Assembly (NCBI RefSeq): GCF_000430525.1
Contig: NZ_AUME01000008.1
Coordinates: forward strand, 33,075 to 97,074
Length of the DNA: 64,000 nucleotides
Origin: Prevotella corporis DSM 18810 = JCM 8529
GTDB taxonomy: Bacteria; Bacteroidota; Bacteroidia; Bacteroidales; Bacteroidaceae
Direction of reading: 5' to 3'
Below the pieces are notes generated by a model. That model was not told the origin of the DNA. It saw only the letters and a program-made list of their open reading frames with translations, and searched no databases. Made by a program: the position numbers and the translations under genes. Within the stretch, counting starts at the first letter, position 1. Each line of letters begins with the position of its first letter. This document shows positions 18,174 to 27,521 of this stretch, piece after piece.

Positions 18174-18228
18174 CCTTCTGAAATGATAATTCACAGAATA
18201 ATATTCTGCAATAATAAATTATGGAAGA

Positions 18229-18720
18229 ATGGGAACAGTTGAAGATCTCGATGCTACCGATTTGAAGATTCTGCGCATATTGCAAGAGGACTCACGCCTG
18301 ACGGTCAAGGAGCTGGCCGAAAAGATAAACCTGTCTCCCTCGCCCACCTTCGAGCGCCAGAAGCGGCTTGAGCGCGAGGGATACATAGAAAGATACATGG
18401 CAGTGGTCAATGCTGACAAGGTGGGTAACCATATAACGGTGCTCTGCAACGTGCGACTGGCGCGCCACACGTTGTCGAACATCAAGAAATTCAGTGATGC
18501 CGTGATGAAAATCGACCAGATTACGGAGTGTTATGAGACCAGTGGCGAGTTCGATTTCCAAATAAAGGTGTTGGCCAAAGACATGAAAGACTATCAGCAA
18601 TTCATGCTCAACACGCTCGGAAATATAGAAGGCATCGGAAACTTGCACAGCTACATCGTAGTGGCCGAGCTGAAAAACACCCACGGTGTCCCCATCAACA
18701 GCCCCCAACGCTCACTGTAA
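18229..18720 (+). CDS. Lrp/AsnC-family transcriptional regulator
   Basis: The 163-residue length fits the family. An N-terminal winged helix-turn-helix (DLKILRILQEDSRLTVKELA, then NLSPSPTFERQKRLEREGYI) is followed by the RAM ligand-binding fold (about 70-150: HITVLCNVRLARHTL, ECYETSGEFDFQIKVLAKD). Members sense amino acids and regulate amino acid metabolism, forming octamers. The ATG at 18229 is chosen because the family's N-terminus follows directly; an ATG at 18221 is out of frame. It converges with the lipoate gene only 9 bp away. The promoter region is shared with a divergent candidate small RNA. Confidence 0.93.
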   Translation: MGTVEDLDATDLKILRILQEDSRLTVKELAEKINLSPSPTFERQKRLEREGYIERYMAVVNADKVGNHITVLCNVRLARHTLSNIKKFSDAVMKIDQITECYETSGEFDFQIKVLAKDMKDYQQFMLNTLGNIEGIGNLHSYIVVAELKNTHGVPINSPQRSL

Positions 18721-18729
18721 GAGTTGCCC

Positions 18730-20556
18730 TTACAGGCTTTCCTCGGCAGAATGGTACGACGAACGCACCAGCGGACCGCTGACTACGCTCTTGAATCCCT
18801 TGGCAAGGGCTATCTGCTTGTATTCCTCGAACTGCTCAGGTGTGACGTACTCGACCACGGGCAGATGCTTCGCTGTGGGCTGAAGGTACTGTCCGAGCGT
18901 TAGCCGCTTGCAGCCGGTGGCCAGAATGTCGTCCATCGTCGCCAGTATCTCCTCGCGCGTCTCGCCAAGTCCGAGCATGAAGCCCGTCTTGGCCTGAATA
19001 CCGCAACGCGAAATCTTTGCCAGCACTTCCAGACTGCGGTCGTACTGGGCCACGCTGCGCACCGACGGGGTGAGCCTTCGCACGGTCTCCATGTTGTGTC
19101 CGCAGACATGAGGCTTCGTTGCGAGTACCTTCCTGATGAGGTCGGCCCTGCCCATGAAGTCAGGGATGAGCAATTCGATTTTCGTACCAGGGTTCATGGC
19201 CTGCACAGCCTCAACGGTCTTCACCCAGTGGTCAGCGCCGAAGTCGGGAAGGTCGTCCCTGTCAACCGAGGTGATCACCGCATAGCGCAAGTTAAGTGCC
19301 TTGACGGTCTCCGCAACACGCTGCGGTTCGTTGTCGTCGAGCAGCTCCGGGCGTCCGCTCATGGTGTTGCAGAAGCGGCATTTGCGCGTGCATATCTCGC
19401 CCCCGATCATCAACGTGGCAGTGCGGGCTATCCAACATTCGGTCCGGTTGGGGCAAAGTCCGCTCATACAGATGGTGTTCATCTTGTGACGGGCCAGTAT
19501 TCCCGCCGTCTCGCCCGACGATTTCTTCGACGTGAGGTCTATCTTGAGCCACGCTGGCTTCATGATGTGTGGCGGACGGCCAAAGAGTAGGCGTAGGAAC
19601 TGGTCGATCGTCAGGCCACGGATGACCGCACTGATGTCAACATCCACGAGTTTGGTACGCACAGCCTCACGGGTGAAGTCAACACCACGGAGCAAGTCGA
19701 GCAGCTCACGGTCGAGGTCGCCCAGCAAAAAGTAGTCGCCCATGAGGTTCATGTTGACGATCACGTTGTTCTTCAGTTCGATATGGGCCTCCAACGTGCC
19801 AACGTCGGCGAAGCGCTTGCGGCGCTCTTCGGTGTATTTGGGATTCTTTCCGTAGGTAAATTCATCGGAGGCCAGTTCCTTTTCAATCCCCTCAATCACT
19901 TTCATGTCGTCGGGTGTGAGCACTCTCACCTCATCGCCGCACATGTATTTCCTGACGTAAGCCATGAAGTCCTCTATGCTCAGGTCGGTGTGTTGACCAA
20001 TGTTGGTGACACGCTGGCTCACCGAGGCCACGCCCTTGCTCCGCAGTTTCTCCTTCGAGGGTGTGAGTGCCTTCGACAGATGGTCGAGCATCGTTCCGAA
20101 AAGCAGCGAGTTGTGGAGCACGCTGCGGCCCTTCAGCCTGTAGAAAGCACTTCCGGCGACCTTCTTTCCGTCAACGAGAATGTCGTTTCGGCCCGACAGT
20201 CGTGCGTCGATGTTCAGACTTCTGAGCATATCTGCCACACCTTTCATATAGTCAACAAAGGCCCTGTTGACGTTCTCTGCAAAGGAAATGTAGGAAAATT
20301 GCATACAGCCGTGGTCGGCATAGATGCAGCCTCCGCCACTCTTGCGTCGGTAGATGTGCACGCCATTAGACTTGCAGTATTCTACATCCACCTCATTGTC
20401 GATGAGTTGGTTGCGCCCCAACATGACGGTGGGTTCGACACGCCACACCATAAAGTAATCGTCGTCGGTGTAGGTACGTGCCACATACTCTTCTACAGCA
20501 AAGTAGAAAGGCAGCTGATTCTCTTGTTCGCGTTCAGGAATAATAATGTATTTCAT
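18730..20556 (-). CDS. Lipoate--protein ligase / lipoyl synthase fusion
   Basis: This 608-residue protein joins two enzymes. Residues 1-330 form a lipoate-protein ligase A: RRKSGGGCIYADHG and DGKKVAGSAFYRLKGR contain the lipoyl-AMP binding loop and lysine. Residues 335-608 form lipoyl synthase, a radical SAM enzyme: auxiliary cluster cysteines C363, C368, C374 (CX4CX5C), SAM cluster cysteines C389, C393, C396 (CX3CX2C) and a C-terminal RSSYHSAEE serine ligand. One chain could thus both attach scavenged lipoate (or octanoate) and insert the two sulphurs. The usual separate octanoyltransferase LipB is not seen nearby. A -7 element TACATTTG lies on the minus strand (20632-20625). Confidence 0.93.
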   Translation of the reverse strand: MKYIIIPEREQENQLPFYFAVEEYVARTYTDDDYFMVWRVEPTVMLGRNQLIDNEVDVEYCKSNGVHIYRRKSGGGCIYADHGCMQFSYISFAENVNRAFVDYMKGVADMLRSLNIDARLSGRNDILVDGKKVAGSAFYRLKGRSVLHNSLLFGTMLDHLSKALTPSKEKLRSKGVASVSQRVTNIGQHTDLSIEDFMAYVRKYMCGDEVRVLTPDDMKVIEGIEKELASDEFTYGKNPKYTEERRKRFADVGTLEAHIELKNNVIVNMNLMGDYFLLGDLDRELLDLLRGVDFTREAVRTKLVDVDISAVIRGLTIDQFLRLLFGRPPHIMKPAWLKIDLTSKKSSGETAGILARHKMNTICMSGLCPNRTECWIARTATLMIGGEICTRKCRFCNTMSGRPELLDDNEPQRVAETVKALNLRYAVITSVDRDDLPDFGADHWVKTVEAVQAMNPGTKIELLIPDFMGRADLIRKVLATKPHVCGHNMETVRRLTPSVRSVAQYDRSLEVLAKISRCGIQAKTGFMLGLGETREEILATMDDILATGCKRLTLGQYLQPTAKHLPVVEYVTPEQFEEYKQIALAKGFKSVVSGPLVRSSYHSAEESL

Positions 20557-20904
20557 CGCTTGGATTTACGTTTCATTTTCTTTTGTATGAGAGGGGAAAT
20601 GCCCCCTGCTTAATTTTTCGGATACAAATGTACAAAAAAAATCCGCAACCAGCACACCATTTGAACTATCTTTGTCGATACAGTCCTTATTCATTTCACA
20701 GCTGTCCGTCGCCGTACGTTACACCACATCGCACCGTCGCTGGGGCGAAAGGTCTCCAACGACTGGCAAGGACTATCTTTTTCGTGACAAACTGCACGGA
20801 ATACTTGCAAAACCGCTCAAGAGTTAGTACCTTTGCATACTTGGAAAATTGAAGTATTCAGAGGATTTCGATAAACGAATGCCCATGAATAGACCCCGAA
20901 GATT
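20557..20904. other. 348-base divergent intergenic region
   Basis: It holds the -7 element of the lipoate gene (minus, 20632-20625) and the promoter of the DUF4230 operon (plus, 20805-20835). A TATCTTTG at 20667-20674 has no matching -33 box. No repeat array or small gene was seen. Confidence 0.5.
20805..20835 (+). promoter_or_regulatory. Promoter of DUF4230 operon
   Basis: TTG (20805-20807), 20-nt spacer, TACCTTTG (20828-20835), about 70 nt before the first start codon. Confidence 0.55.
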
Positions 20905-21588
20905 ATGAAAAGAATCGCTATTTACTTGCTGATTGTCTTGCCGATGATGGCCGCTTGCTCAAAGCATAAGACCGTCACCGACGAACCATCGCCCATCGAC
21001 ACCATACCGATGCTGGTCACAAAGGTGCAGAAGTGCTCACGGCTCTACACCACCGAGTATCACGTCCATAAGATATTAACCCACAACGACAAGATGAAGG
21101 TGACGGGATCGATACTCCACAAGGAGTTCACCGTTAACATTCCAGCGGGCGACAGGCGAATAGCCATCCCCATTGACGCAGTTTTGAAGGCCTATGTTGA
21201 CTTCGACGGCTTCAGCGAGAAGAACATCCGCCGTAAGAATGGTCACCTGACAGTTATCCTTCCTGACCCAAAGATTGTTCTTACCGGAACAAAGGTCAAC
21301 CACAAGGAAGTCAAACAATTCGTTGCGCTGACCCGACGCAACTTCACCGATGCCGAGCTGACCAGCTATGAGCAGCAAGGACGACAGCAAATCATTGCCT
21401 CGATACCGCAAATGGGCATCATCGAACAGGCAAGGGTGAGCGCTGCCAGACAACTCGTGCCCCTTTTCAAGGCAATGGGCTACAAAGAAGAAAACATTAC
21501 GATAAGTTTCAGAAAGAAATTCGACATCGGCGACTTGCCGTCAATCCTCGACAACTCAACAGTAGAGAAGAATGGAAAAGATATTTGA
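20905..21588 (+). CDS. DUF4230 lipoprotein
   Basis: The 227-residue protein has a lipoprotein signal peptide (MKRIAIYLLIVLPMMAAC, lipid at Cys18). The rest has the alternating beta/alpha pattern of DUF4230: LVTKVQKCSRLYTTEYHVHKI, then strands around LTVILPDPKIVLTGT, and a C-terminal helical segment ending in MGYKEENITISF. The function of DUF4230 is unknown. The stop codon overlaps the start of a second DUF4230 gene by 17 nt, so the two are translationally coupled. One is lipid-anchored and the other has a membrane helix, suggesting an envelope complex. Confidence 0.8.
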   Translation: MKRIAIYLLIVLPMMAACSKHKTVTDEPSPIDTIPMLVTKVQKCSRLYTTEYHVHKILTHNDKMKVTGSILHKEFTVNIPAGDRRIAIPIDAVLKAYVDFDGFSEKNIRRKNGHLTVILPDPKIVLTGTKVNHKEVKQFVALTRRNFTDAELTSYEQQGRQQIIASIPQMGIIEQARVSAARQLVPLFKAMGYKEENITISFRKKFDIGDLPSILDNSTVEKNGKDI

Positions 21589-22228
21589 CAGCCTCCTGCA
21601 GTTCATCAAGGGCATCAGCAAAGTAGTTTGGTTCAGTCTGCTGGGCATTGTCGCACTGCTCATAGCAGGAATGGGCACCTTCGGCTGGCTGAACAAGGAC
21701 AACACGCTCGCCTTCACTGTCGATCAGCGCATCGACATCACACCGCAGCAGATTCAGAGCATAGAGGAAATCGGACAATGGGAGTTCCTCGCCATCAACG
21801 ATGAGGAGATTGTGGACTCAATCAAAAAGCACTTTTTCATCGATGCCGAACTGGTACGCATCTACTACGGCACCTTACGGCTCGGAATCGACCTGAAAAA
21901 GGCAAAGCCTCATTGGCTACGCGTGGAAAATGACTCAGTGGTCGTGGCCACTCTCCCACCCATCGAACTGCTTGACAGCACCTTTATCGACGAGACACGG
22001 TCGCAATCGTTCTTCCAAGATGGCACATGGAAGCCCGAAGAGCGCCAAGGACTCTACCAAACCGCATACAAGAAAATGCTGAGCAGATGTATGACAAACG
22101 AAAACAAAGCTATTGCGGAGCAAAACGCCCGCCAACAGTTCACGCAACTTCTCAAATCGATGGGATTCAGCAACATAAGGATTGAATTTGAGCAAGAGAA
22201 CGGAAAGAAACAGACCAACTCTCACTAA
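21572..22228 (+). CDS. DUF4230 membrane-anchored protein
   Basis: A 218-residue protein with one N-terminal membrane helix (VVWFSLLGIVALLIAGMGTFGW) and a DUF4230-like periplasmic domain. It shares with its upstream neighbour the features IEEIGQWEFLAINDEE and VATLPPIELLDSTFIDE and the closing LLKSMGFSNIRIEF, parallel to MGYKEENITISF there. The two genes overlap by 17 nt and probably arose by duplication. Function unknown. It is followed by a MATE exporter 16 nt downstream, so the operon is likely envelope-related. Confidence 0.8.
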   Translation: MEKIFDSLLQFIKGISKVVWFSLLGIVALLIAGMGTFGWLNKDNTLAFTVDQRIDITPQQIQSIEEIGQWEFLAINDEEIVDSIKKHFFIDAELVRIYYGTLRLGIDLKKAKPHWLRVENDSVVVATLPPIELLDSTFIDETRSQSFFQDGTWKPEERQGLYQTAYKKMLSRCMTNENKAIAEQNARQQFTQLLKSMGFSNIRIEFEQENGKKQTNSH

Positions 22229-22244
22229 CGGAAAGAACAGAGAA

Positions 22245-23600
22245 ATGCAACTCCAACTAAAGCCATACCAGCCCCACTACAAAGCTCTCGCACAACTTGG
22301 CATACCTATTATAATAGGACAGATAGGCTCCATCGTGCTGGGATTTGCAGACACGCTCATGATTGGTCGCCACAGCACCGCCGAACTCGGAGCCGCCGCC
22401 TTCGTGAACAACATGTTTGTGCTGGTGCTTATATTCGCAATGGGATTCGCTTACGGACTAACGCCCATCGTCGGCTCACTGTACGGACGCGAGGAATGCG
22501 GAAAGATTGGCGCAATACTCAAGAACTCACTCGTGGCAAACACGCTTCTGGCGATGGTACTTATGGGAATAATGACCGTTCTGTACCTGAATTTGGGCAA
22601 TCTCGGACAACCCGAAGAGCTATTGCCACTGATGCGTCCCTACTTCATCGTCAATCTGATTTCAGTGCCTTTCGTAACGTGGTTCAATACCTTCAAACAG
22701 CTCTCTGACGGCACAACCGACACGAAGACTCCGATGTGGATTCTGCTGGGCGGCAACCTGCTAAACATCGTCGGAAACTATGTGCTCATCTACGGAAAGT
22801 TTGGCTTCCCAGAATTAGGCCTCTACGGCGCCGGACTATCGACCATGTTCTCGCGCATCGTCATGGCCGTTGCGTTCTGCGTTGTGTTCTTCGGCACACG
22901 CCGATACCGGGTCTATCGACAGGGATTCCACAGCGAGCCCATCAACAGTGCCGACATATCGCACCTTTGCAAGATAGGTTTCCCGTTGAGTCTGCAGATG
23001 GGAATGGAGGCGGCGGCTTTCAGTCTGAGTTCCATCATGGTGGGATGGATCGGCACTACCGCACTGGCGGCTCACCAAGTGATGCTCACTATCTCGCAAT
23101 TCTTCTACATGGTGTACTACGGAATGGGATCGGCGGTGGCTGTGCGCGCCAGTTATTTCACTGGGCAACATGACTATACGGCTGTCAGAAGAACAGCCTC
23201 GGCGGGCTTTCATCTCATCCTTGCCATCGCCGTGGCAGTGTCGGTGCCTGTCGTTATTTGGCGCAACAGTCTTGGATTCATCTTCACCGACAGTCCACAG
23301 GTGTGCACGCTGGTGGCGCAGGTCATCATTCCTCTCATCATTTATCAGTTCGGCGACGGGATGCAATGCACTTATGGCAATGCACTCAGAGGTATCGCCT
23401 ACGTCAAGCCACTCATGTACACCGCCTTCCTTGCTTATTTTGTCATCAGTCTTCCGCTGGGCTATCTCTTCGGCATAAAGATGGGACTGGGACTGCTCGG
23501 AATCTGGTTTGCATTTCCTTTCGGACTCACGACCGCGGGTCTGCTCTACTATTATTATTTCCACAAAAGGCTCAAGGAGGTCTGGCCGGACAACCGCTGA
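22245..23600 (+). CDS. MATE-family efflux transporter
   Basis: From the ATG at 22245 the protein has 451 residues with about twelve membrane helices in two related halves. The N-terminal half begins LAQLGIPIIIGQIGSIVLGF, followed by DTLMIGRHSTAELGAAAF, the typical first helices of MATE transporters (NorM/DinF type), which export organic cations using Na+ or H+ gradients. A longer frame from 22182 overlaps the previous gene and has a polar start not seen in the family, so it was rejected. It lies 27 nt before a nitroreductase gene in the same operon. Confidence 0.92.
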   Translation: MQLQLKPYQPHYKALAQLGIPIIIGQIGSIVLGFADTLMIGRHSTAELGAAAFVNNMFVLVLIFAMGFAYGLTPIVGSLYGREECGKIGAILKNSLVANTLLAMVLMGIMTVLYLNLGNLGQPEELLPLMRPYFIVNLISVPFVTWFNTFKQLSDGTTDTKTPMWILLGGNLLNIVGNYVLIYGKFGFPELGLYGAGLSTMFSRIVMAVAFCVVFFGTRRYRVYRQGFHSEPINSADISHLCKIGFPLSLQMGMEAAAFSLSSIMVGWIGTTALAAHQVMLTISQFFYMVYYGMGSAVAVRASYFTGQHDYTAVRRTASAGFHLILAIAVAVSVPVVIWRNSLGFIFTDSPQVCTLVAQVIIPLIIYQFGDGMQCTYGNALRGIAYVKPLMYTAFLAYFVISLPLGYLFGIKMGLGLLGIWFAFPFGLTTAGLLYYYYFHKRLKEVWPDNR

Positions 23601-23627
23601 CCGACATGGGACTGAAAATCGACTGTT

Positions 23628-24140
23628 ATGAAAAATTTTCTTGAATTGTGTGAGGCGAGATTCGCCGCACGAAAATTCACCGACGAACCTGTCAGCGACG
23701 ACGACATCGAATTTCTGAAAACTGCCGTCCGACTTGCTCCGTCGGCAGCCAACTGCCAGCCTTGGCGGTTTCTCATCGTGAGGTCCGACGAGGGCAGAGC
23801 CAAACTACGGCAATGCTACTCACGAGCTTGGTTCAAGACTGCGCCCATGTATCTCGTGGCTTTCAAGAGCATCGCCGAGTGCTGGGTGCGCCACGACGAC
23901 GGGAAACTCTATGCCGATTTCGACCTTGGCATAGCTGTGGAACATTTCTGCCTTGCCGCCGCCGAGCGTGGACTGGGCAGTTGCTGCGTGGCCCATTACG
24001 ACACGAGAAAGTTGCGCGACCTCTTTCCTGAGGATGGACTGGAGGCCGTGGCCATAGTGCCGTTCGGACATGTCGCCGCCGACTGCGAGCGAACTCCTAA
24101 GGTGAGAAAGAGCATGGCCGATATCTTCAGGGAAGTGTAG
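23628..24140 (+). CDS. Nitroreductase-family flavoprotein
   Basis: The 170-residue protein has the family N-terminus (ARFAARKFTDEPVSDDDIEFLKTAV divided as AARKFTDEPVSDDD and FLKTAVRLAPSA) with the FMN-binding Arg-Lys, then SAANCQPWRFLIV. A C-terminal half with DLGIAVEHFCLAAAERGLGSC supports the call. It would bind FMN as a dimer and reduce nitro groups, quinones or flavins with NAD(P)H; the physiological substrate is unclear. It is the last gene after DUF4230, DUF4230 and MATE. No clear terminator follows; a repeat array lies 110 nt downstream. Confidence 0.9.
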   Translation: MKNFLELCEARFAARKFTDEPVSDDDIEFLKTAVRLAPSAANCQPWRFLIVRSDEGRAKLRQCYSRAWFKTAPMYLVAFKSIAECWVRHDDGKLYADFDLGIAVEHFCLAAAERGLGSCCVAHYDTRKLRDLFPEDGLEAVAIVPFGHVAADCERTPKVRKSMADIFREV

Positions 24141-24250
24141 GCCGTGGCGGAAGAACGCGCTATCGGAGTCTGCCTGTTTGAGGCTAAATTAACCACATTG
24201 CAAACGATGTTTGCAAACGACTGACAATCAGAAAGATACATATCCACATT

Positions 24251-24338
24251 CAAAAGGTCAGCTTTTAGGATGCGAAAGATGAGGTATGAGCATGCCAAAG
24301 GTCAGCTTTCAATGTGTGAAAGCTGACCTTCGACCACA
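24251..24338. repeat. 22-nt repeat array 4 (4 units)
   Basis: Units at 24251, 24273, 24295 and 24317 carry AAAAGGTCAGCTTTT, GAAAGATGAGGTAT, CAAAGGTCAGCTTTC and GAAAGCTGACCTTC; the last is inverted, so units 3 and 4 form a hairpin. The rest of this 457-base gap (24141-24597) holds the receptor promoter and nothing else recognisable. Confidence 0.85.
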
Positions 24339-24552
24339 GGACTATACTTTTCCATCGCTTCAACGGGCTGTTTTTTCCAAATGTTGCCACAACCGCCACT
24401 TGTGTTTATGGCACTATTCCATCAATCCCCAACGACCCTTTATTTGGAAAGATTACAGCGATTAACCGTTTTGTAACGACCTGTAACACATTAGTAACAA
24501 ACTCGTAAAGACTTCTTCATGACTTAGCAATTTATCTGTAATAACTCATCAG

Positions 24553-24560
24553 TAATTTTG
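24553..24560 (+). promoter_or_regulatory. -7 element upstream of TonB receptor
   Basis: TAATTTTG fits TAnnTTTG, 37 nt before the start codon at 24598. No clear -33 TTTG was found, which may mean that an activator or alternative sigma factor is used. Confidence 0.4.
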
Positions 24561-24597
24561 CACCGTAAAATTATCATAGAAGTTATCAGTAAGAAGA

Positions 24598-27405
24598 ATG
24601 AAAAAGACTAAAAGGGGAATTGTGGCAGCACTGCTGCTCATGTTCATGGCAGTACAGACCTACGCTCAGGAGATAGTGGGCAACGTCTGTGAGGCCAAGA
24701 CCAACGTGCCGGTCATCGGCGCAACCATCGAGATTGAGGGAGACAAGCCAGTTGCAGTCTCCGACATCGACGGTAATTTCACCATCACAGATTTGAAGGA
24801 AGGACACTACAACCTTATAATAAGGTATGTGGGGGTCAGGCCAAAGAAGATTGACGGAGTTCAGACGCAGGCTCCAGGAGCGGGAAAAGTAGTGAAAATA
24901 GCTCTGGAAACTGACGAACAGCAACTGCAAGAAGTGTCGGTCACGGGACTTGCACGGCGCAACACCGAACAGGCGATGATTCAGATTGCGAAAAACAGCT
25001 CCGTCATAGTGAGCAATATATCAGCACAAGAAATAAGTAAGACACAGGACTCGAATGCAGGCGAGGTCATTCGCCGCATACCAGGTGTGAGTCTCATCGA
25101 AGACAAGTTTGTCATGGTGCGCGGTTTGTCACAACGCTACAATAATGTATGGATAAACGGCGGAGCGGTGCCAAGCTCTGAGGCCGACTCACGCGCCTTC
25201 TCGTTCGACATCATACCGAGTTCGCAAATCGACAACCTCACCATCGTCAAGACACCGTCGCCCGAATATCCGGCAGACTACAGCGGCGGTTTCATCATCG
25301 TCAACACAAAGGAAATACCTTCAGAGAACTCAGCGAGCGTTATGTTAGGAGGCAACTGGAATACGCAATCGGCCTTTCAGGATTTCACCTATTATAAAGG
25401 TTCGGGTACTGACTTCCTCGGCTTCGACGGTGGCAAACGATCACTCAACGGAGGAATGCGCGGACAACTGAACCTGCTCTCCAACAGAGGAACAGACCTG
25501 CTGAACAACGGATTCAACAACGACTGGCTCACCAAAAGCTACAAGCCCTTCGGCGATTTCAAGATGGCTGTCAACTGGAATCACCGCTGGAAGATTGGCG
25601 AACATCAACTCGGCATGATTTCAATGGTCAACTACAGCAACGAGGTGAGGACATACGAGGACATGGAAAACAACCTCTTCGGCATCTATGACGCACAGAA
25701 CGACAAGGAAAACTACCTCCGCAACTCGACGGACGACCAGTACAACCACAACGTTCGCCTCGGAGCGATGCTCAACATGACACTCCTCACAGCCAACGGA
25801 CTCAACAAATTCCAGTTCAAAAACATCTTCAACCAGCTCGGAAACAGCCGATACACATGGCGAGAGGGCGTGAGCGCACAGTCGAACACAGAGCATTCGG
25901 CAGAATACTACTACCGAAGCCGCTCCACTTACAACGGACAATTCACTGGAAAACACACCCTCAAGAACGATGAACTCGACTGGAACGTCGGCTATGCCTA
26001 TGCCAACCGACTGATTCCCGACCGCCGCCGCTACCTCATCGACGACGCAATAGAGACCGGAAAGCTCGCACTCACCACAGGAAACGACATCTCACGCGAG
26101 TGGACACGGCTCGACGAACACATCATATCTGCCGGAATCAACGACAAACACGCATTCCAATTCGGCAGTTTCGAGCCAAAGCTGCAAATGGGAGCATACA
26201 CAGAATACCGCACACGCAAATACAACACGCGCGAGTTCATCTACAACTGGAACGCATCCAGCAATGCAATGCCCGAAGGTTTCCGATACATGAGCATACC
26301 AGAGCTTTTGAGCAACACGGCGAACTTCGGGTTGGACAAACTATACCTGCTCGAACAGATGAACATGCGTAATGACTATATCGGACACAACACATTGGGC
26401 GCAGGTTACTTGGTTGTTTCTCTCCCCTTTAGCAAGCTGGGAATCTACGCTGGTGTCCGATTTGAACACAACAACATGGAACTTGTGTCGAACACAAAGG
26501 ACACAGAGGAGAGCCATGTCAGCACATATTACAAGAACAACGACTTCTTTCCGTCGCTCAACGCAAACTATCGCTTCGACGACAAAAACCAAATGAGAGC
26601 CTCTTACGGACGAAGCATCAACCGACCGGAGTTCCGCGAAGTGTCATCATCAGTCTATTACGACTTCGACCTTGCGTCAAACGTACAGGGAAACCCACTG
26701 CTCAAAAGCTGCTACATCGACAATATCGACCTCCGCTACGAGTATTACCCAAGCAAGAGCGAGCTCATCTCCGTGGCAGCGTTCTACAAACATTTCGACT
26801 CGCCCATCGAATGGACCTACACCGTTGCGGGAGGAACCGACCTTATCTACTCTTACAAAAACGCCAAGTCAGCCAACAGCTACGGTATCGAACTGGACAT
26901 CAAGAAAAGCCTCGACTTCATCGGGCTGCCCGGCTTCAGTTGGTCGTTCAACGGAGCACTCATCAAGTCGAAAGTAAACTTTGAAAAAGGAGCAAAAGAA
27001 GAAAACCGACCCATGCAAGGTCAATCACCGTACCTCATCAACACAGGTCTCTTCTACACGAACGAGAAGCACCAGCTCAACATCTCCCTGCTCTACAACC
27101 GAATCGGAAAGCGAATCATTGGTGTCGGACGAAGCGAGGGAACGACATCGGGCAACGACGTCAACTCAAGAGTACCCGACAGCTACGAGATGCCTCGCGA
27201 TGTCATCGACCTCACGGCATCAAAGAAGGTGGGAAAGCACTGGGAATTCAAGGTGAACGTGCGCGATCTGCTCGCCCAAAAGGTATATTACAAGCAATTT
27301 GCCGACGTCACTTATGCCAACGGAAGCAAGCGCAAGGTCGAGGAAATCACCCGTATGTACCGCCCAGGACAGAACATCGGCATCTCAGCGACCTACAAAT
27401 TCTAA
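24598..27405 (+). CDS. TonB-dependent outer membrane receptor
   Basis: The 935-residue protein has a signal peptide (about 1-23, ending TYAQ), a carboxypeptidase-regulatory-like beta domain (about 25-105: GNVCEAKTNVPVIGATIEIEG), a plug domain (about 115-240, with IRRIPGVSLIEDKFVMVRGL) and a 22-strand barrel ending in TYKF, aromatic at the C-terminus as in outer membrane proteins. A SusD-type partner is missing. Instead a beta-helix lipoprotein follows 116 nt downstream, likely in the same operon. Such pairs are seen across this phylum; the substrate (metal complex, glycan or peptide) cannot be told from this sequence. Confidence 0.9.
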   Translation: MKKTKRGIVAALLLMFMAVQTYAQEIVGNVCEAKTNVPVIGATIEIEGDKPVAVSDIDGNFTITDLKEGHYNLIIRYVGVRPKKIDGVQTQAPGAGKVVKIALETDEQQLQEVSVTGLARRNTEQAMIQIAKNSSVIVSNISAQEISKTQDSNAGEVIRRIPGVSLIEDKFVMVRGLSQRYNNVWINGGAVPSSEADSRAFSFDIIPSSQIDNLTIVKTPSPEYPADYSGGFIIVNTKEIPSENSASVMLGGNWNTQSAFQDFTYYKGSGTDFLGFDGGKRSLNGGMRGQLNLLSNRGTDLLNNGFNNDWLTKSYKPFGDFKMAVNWNHRWKIGEHQLGMISMVNYSNEVRTYEDMENNLFGIYDAQNDKENYLRNSTDDQYNHNVRLGAMLNMTLLTANGLNKFQFKNIFNQLGNSRYTWREGVSAQSNTEHSAEYYYRSRSTYNGQFTGKHTLKNDELDWNVGYAYANRLIPDRRRYLIDDAIETGKLALTTGNDISREWTRLDEHIISAGINDKHAFQFGSFEPKLQMGAYTEYRTRKYNTREFIYNWNASSNAMPEGFRYMSIPELLSNTANFGLDKLYLLEQMNMRNDYIGHNTLGAGYLVVSLPFSKLGIYAGVRFEHNNMELVSNTKDTEESHVSTYYKNNDFFPSLNANYRFDDKNQMRASYGRSINRPEFREVSSSVYYDFDLASNVQGNPLLKSCYIDNIDLRYEYYPSKSELISVAAFYKHFDSPIEWTYTVAGGTDLIYSYKNAKSANSYGIELDIKKSLDFIGLPGFSWSFNGALIKSKVNFEKGAKEENRPMQGQSPYLINTGLFYTNEKHQLNISLLYNRIGKRIIGVGRSEGTTSGNDVNSRVPDSYEMPRDVIDLTASKKVGKHWEFKVNVRDLLAQKVYYKQFADVTYANGSKRKVEEITRMYRPGQNIGISATYKF

Positions 27406-27521
27406 GCATTCACTACGAAACAATCGAGAAAACAATAATAAACCATATTAACAATCGCCCACTGAAAACCATCGATAAAATAGGAAAAGTGATGGAAGCG
27501 GGCATTAAAACTTAACCAATT

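Noticed and set aside
19783..20613. 276-residue plus-strand frame opposite the lipoate fusion gene
   Set aside because: It is antisense to a clearly conserved gene with intact motifs and has no recognisable domain.
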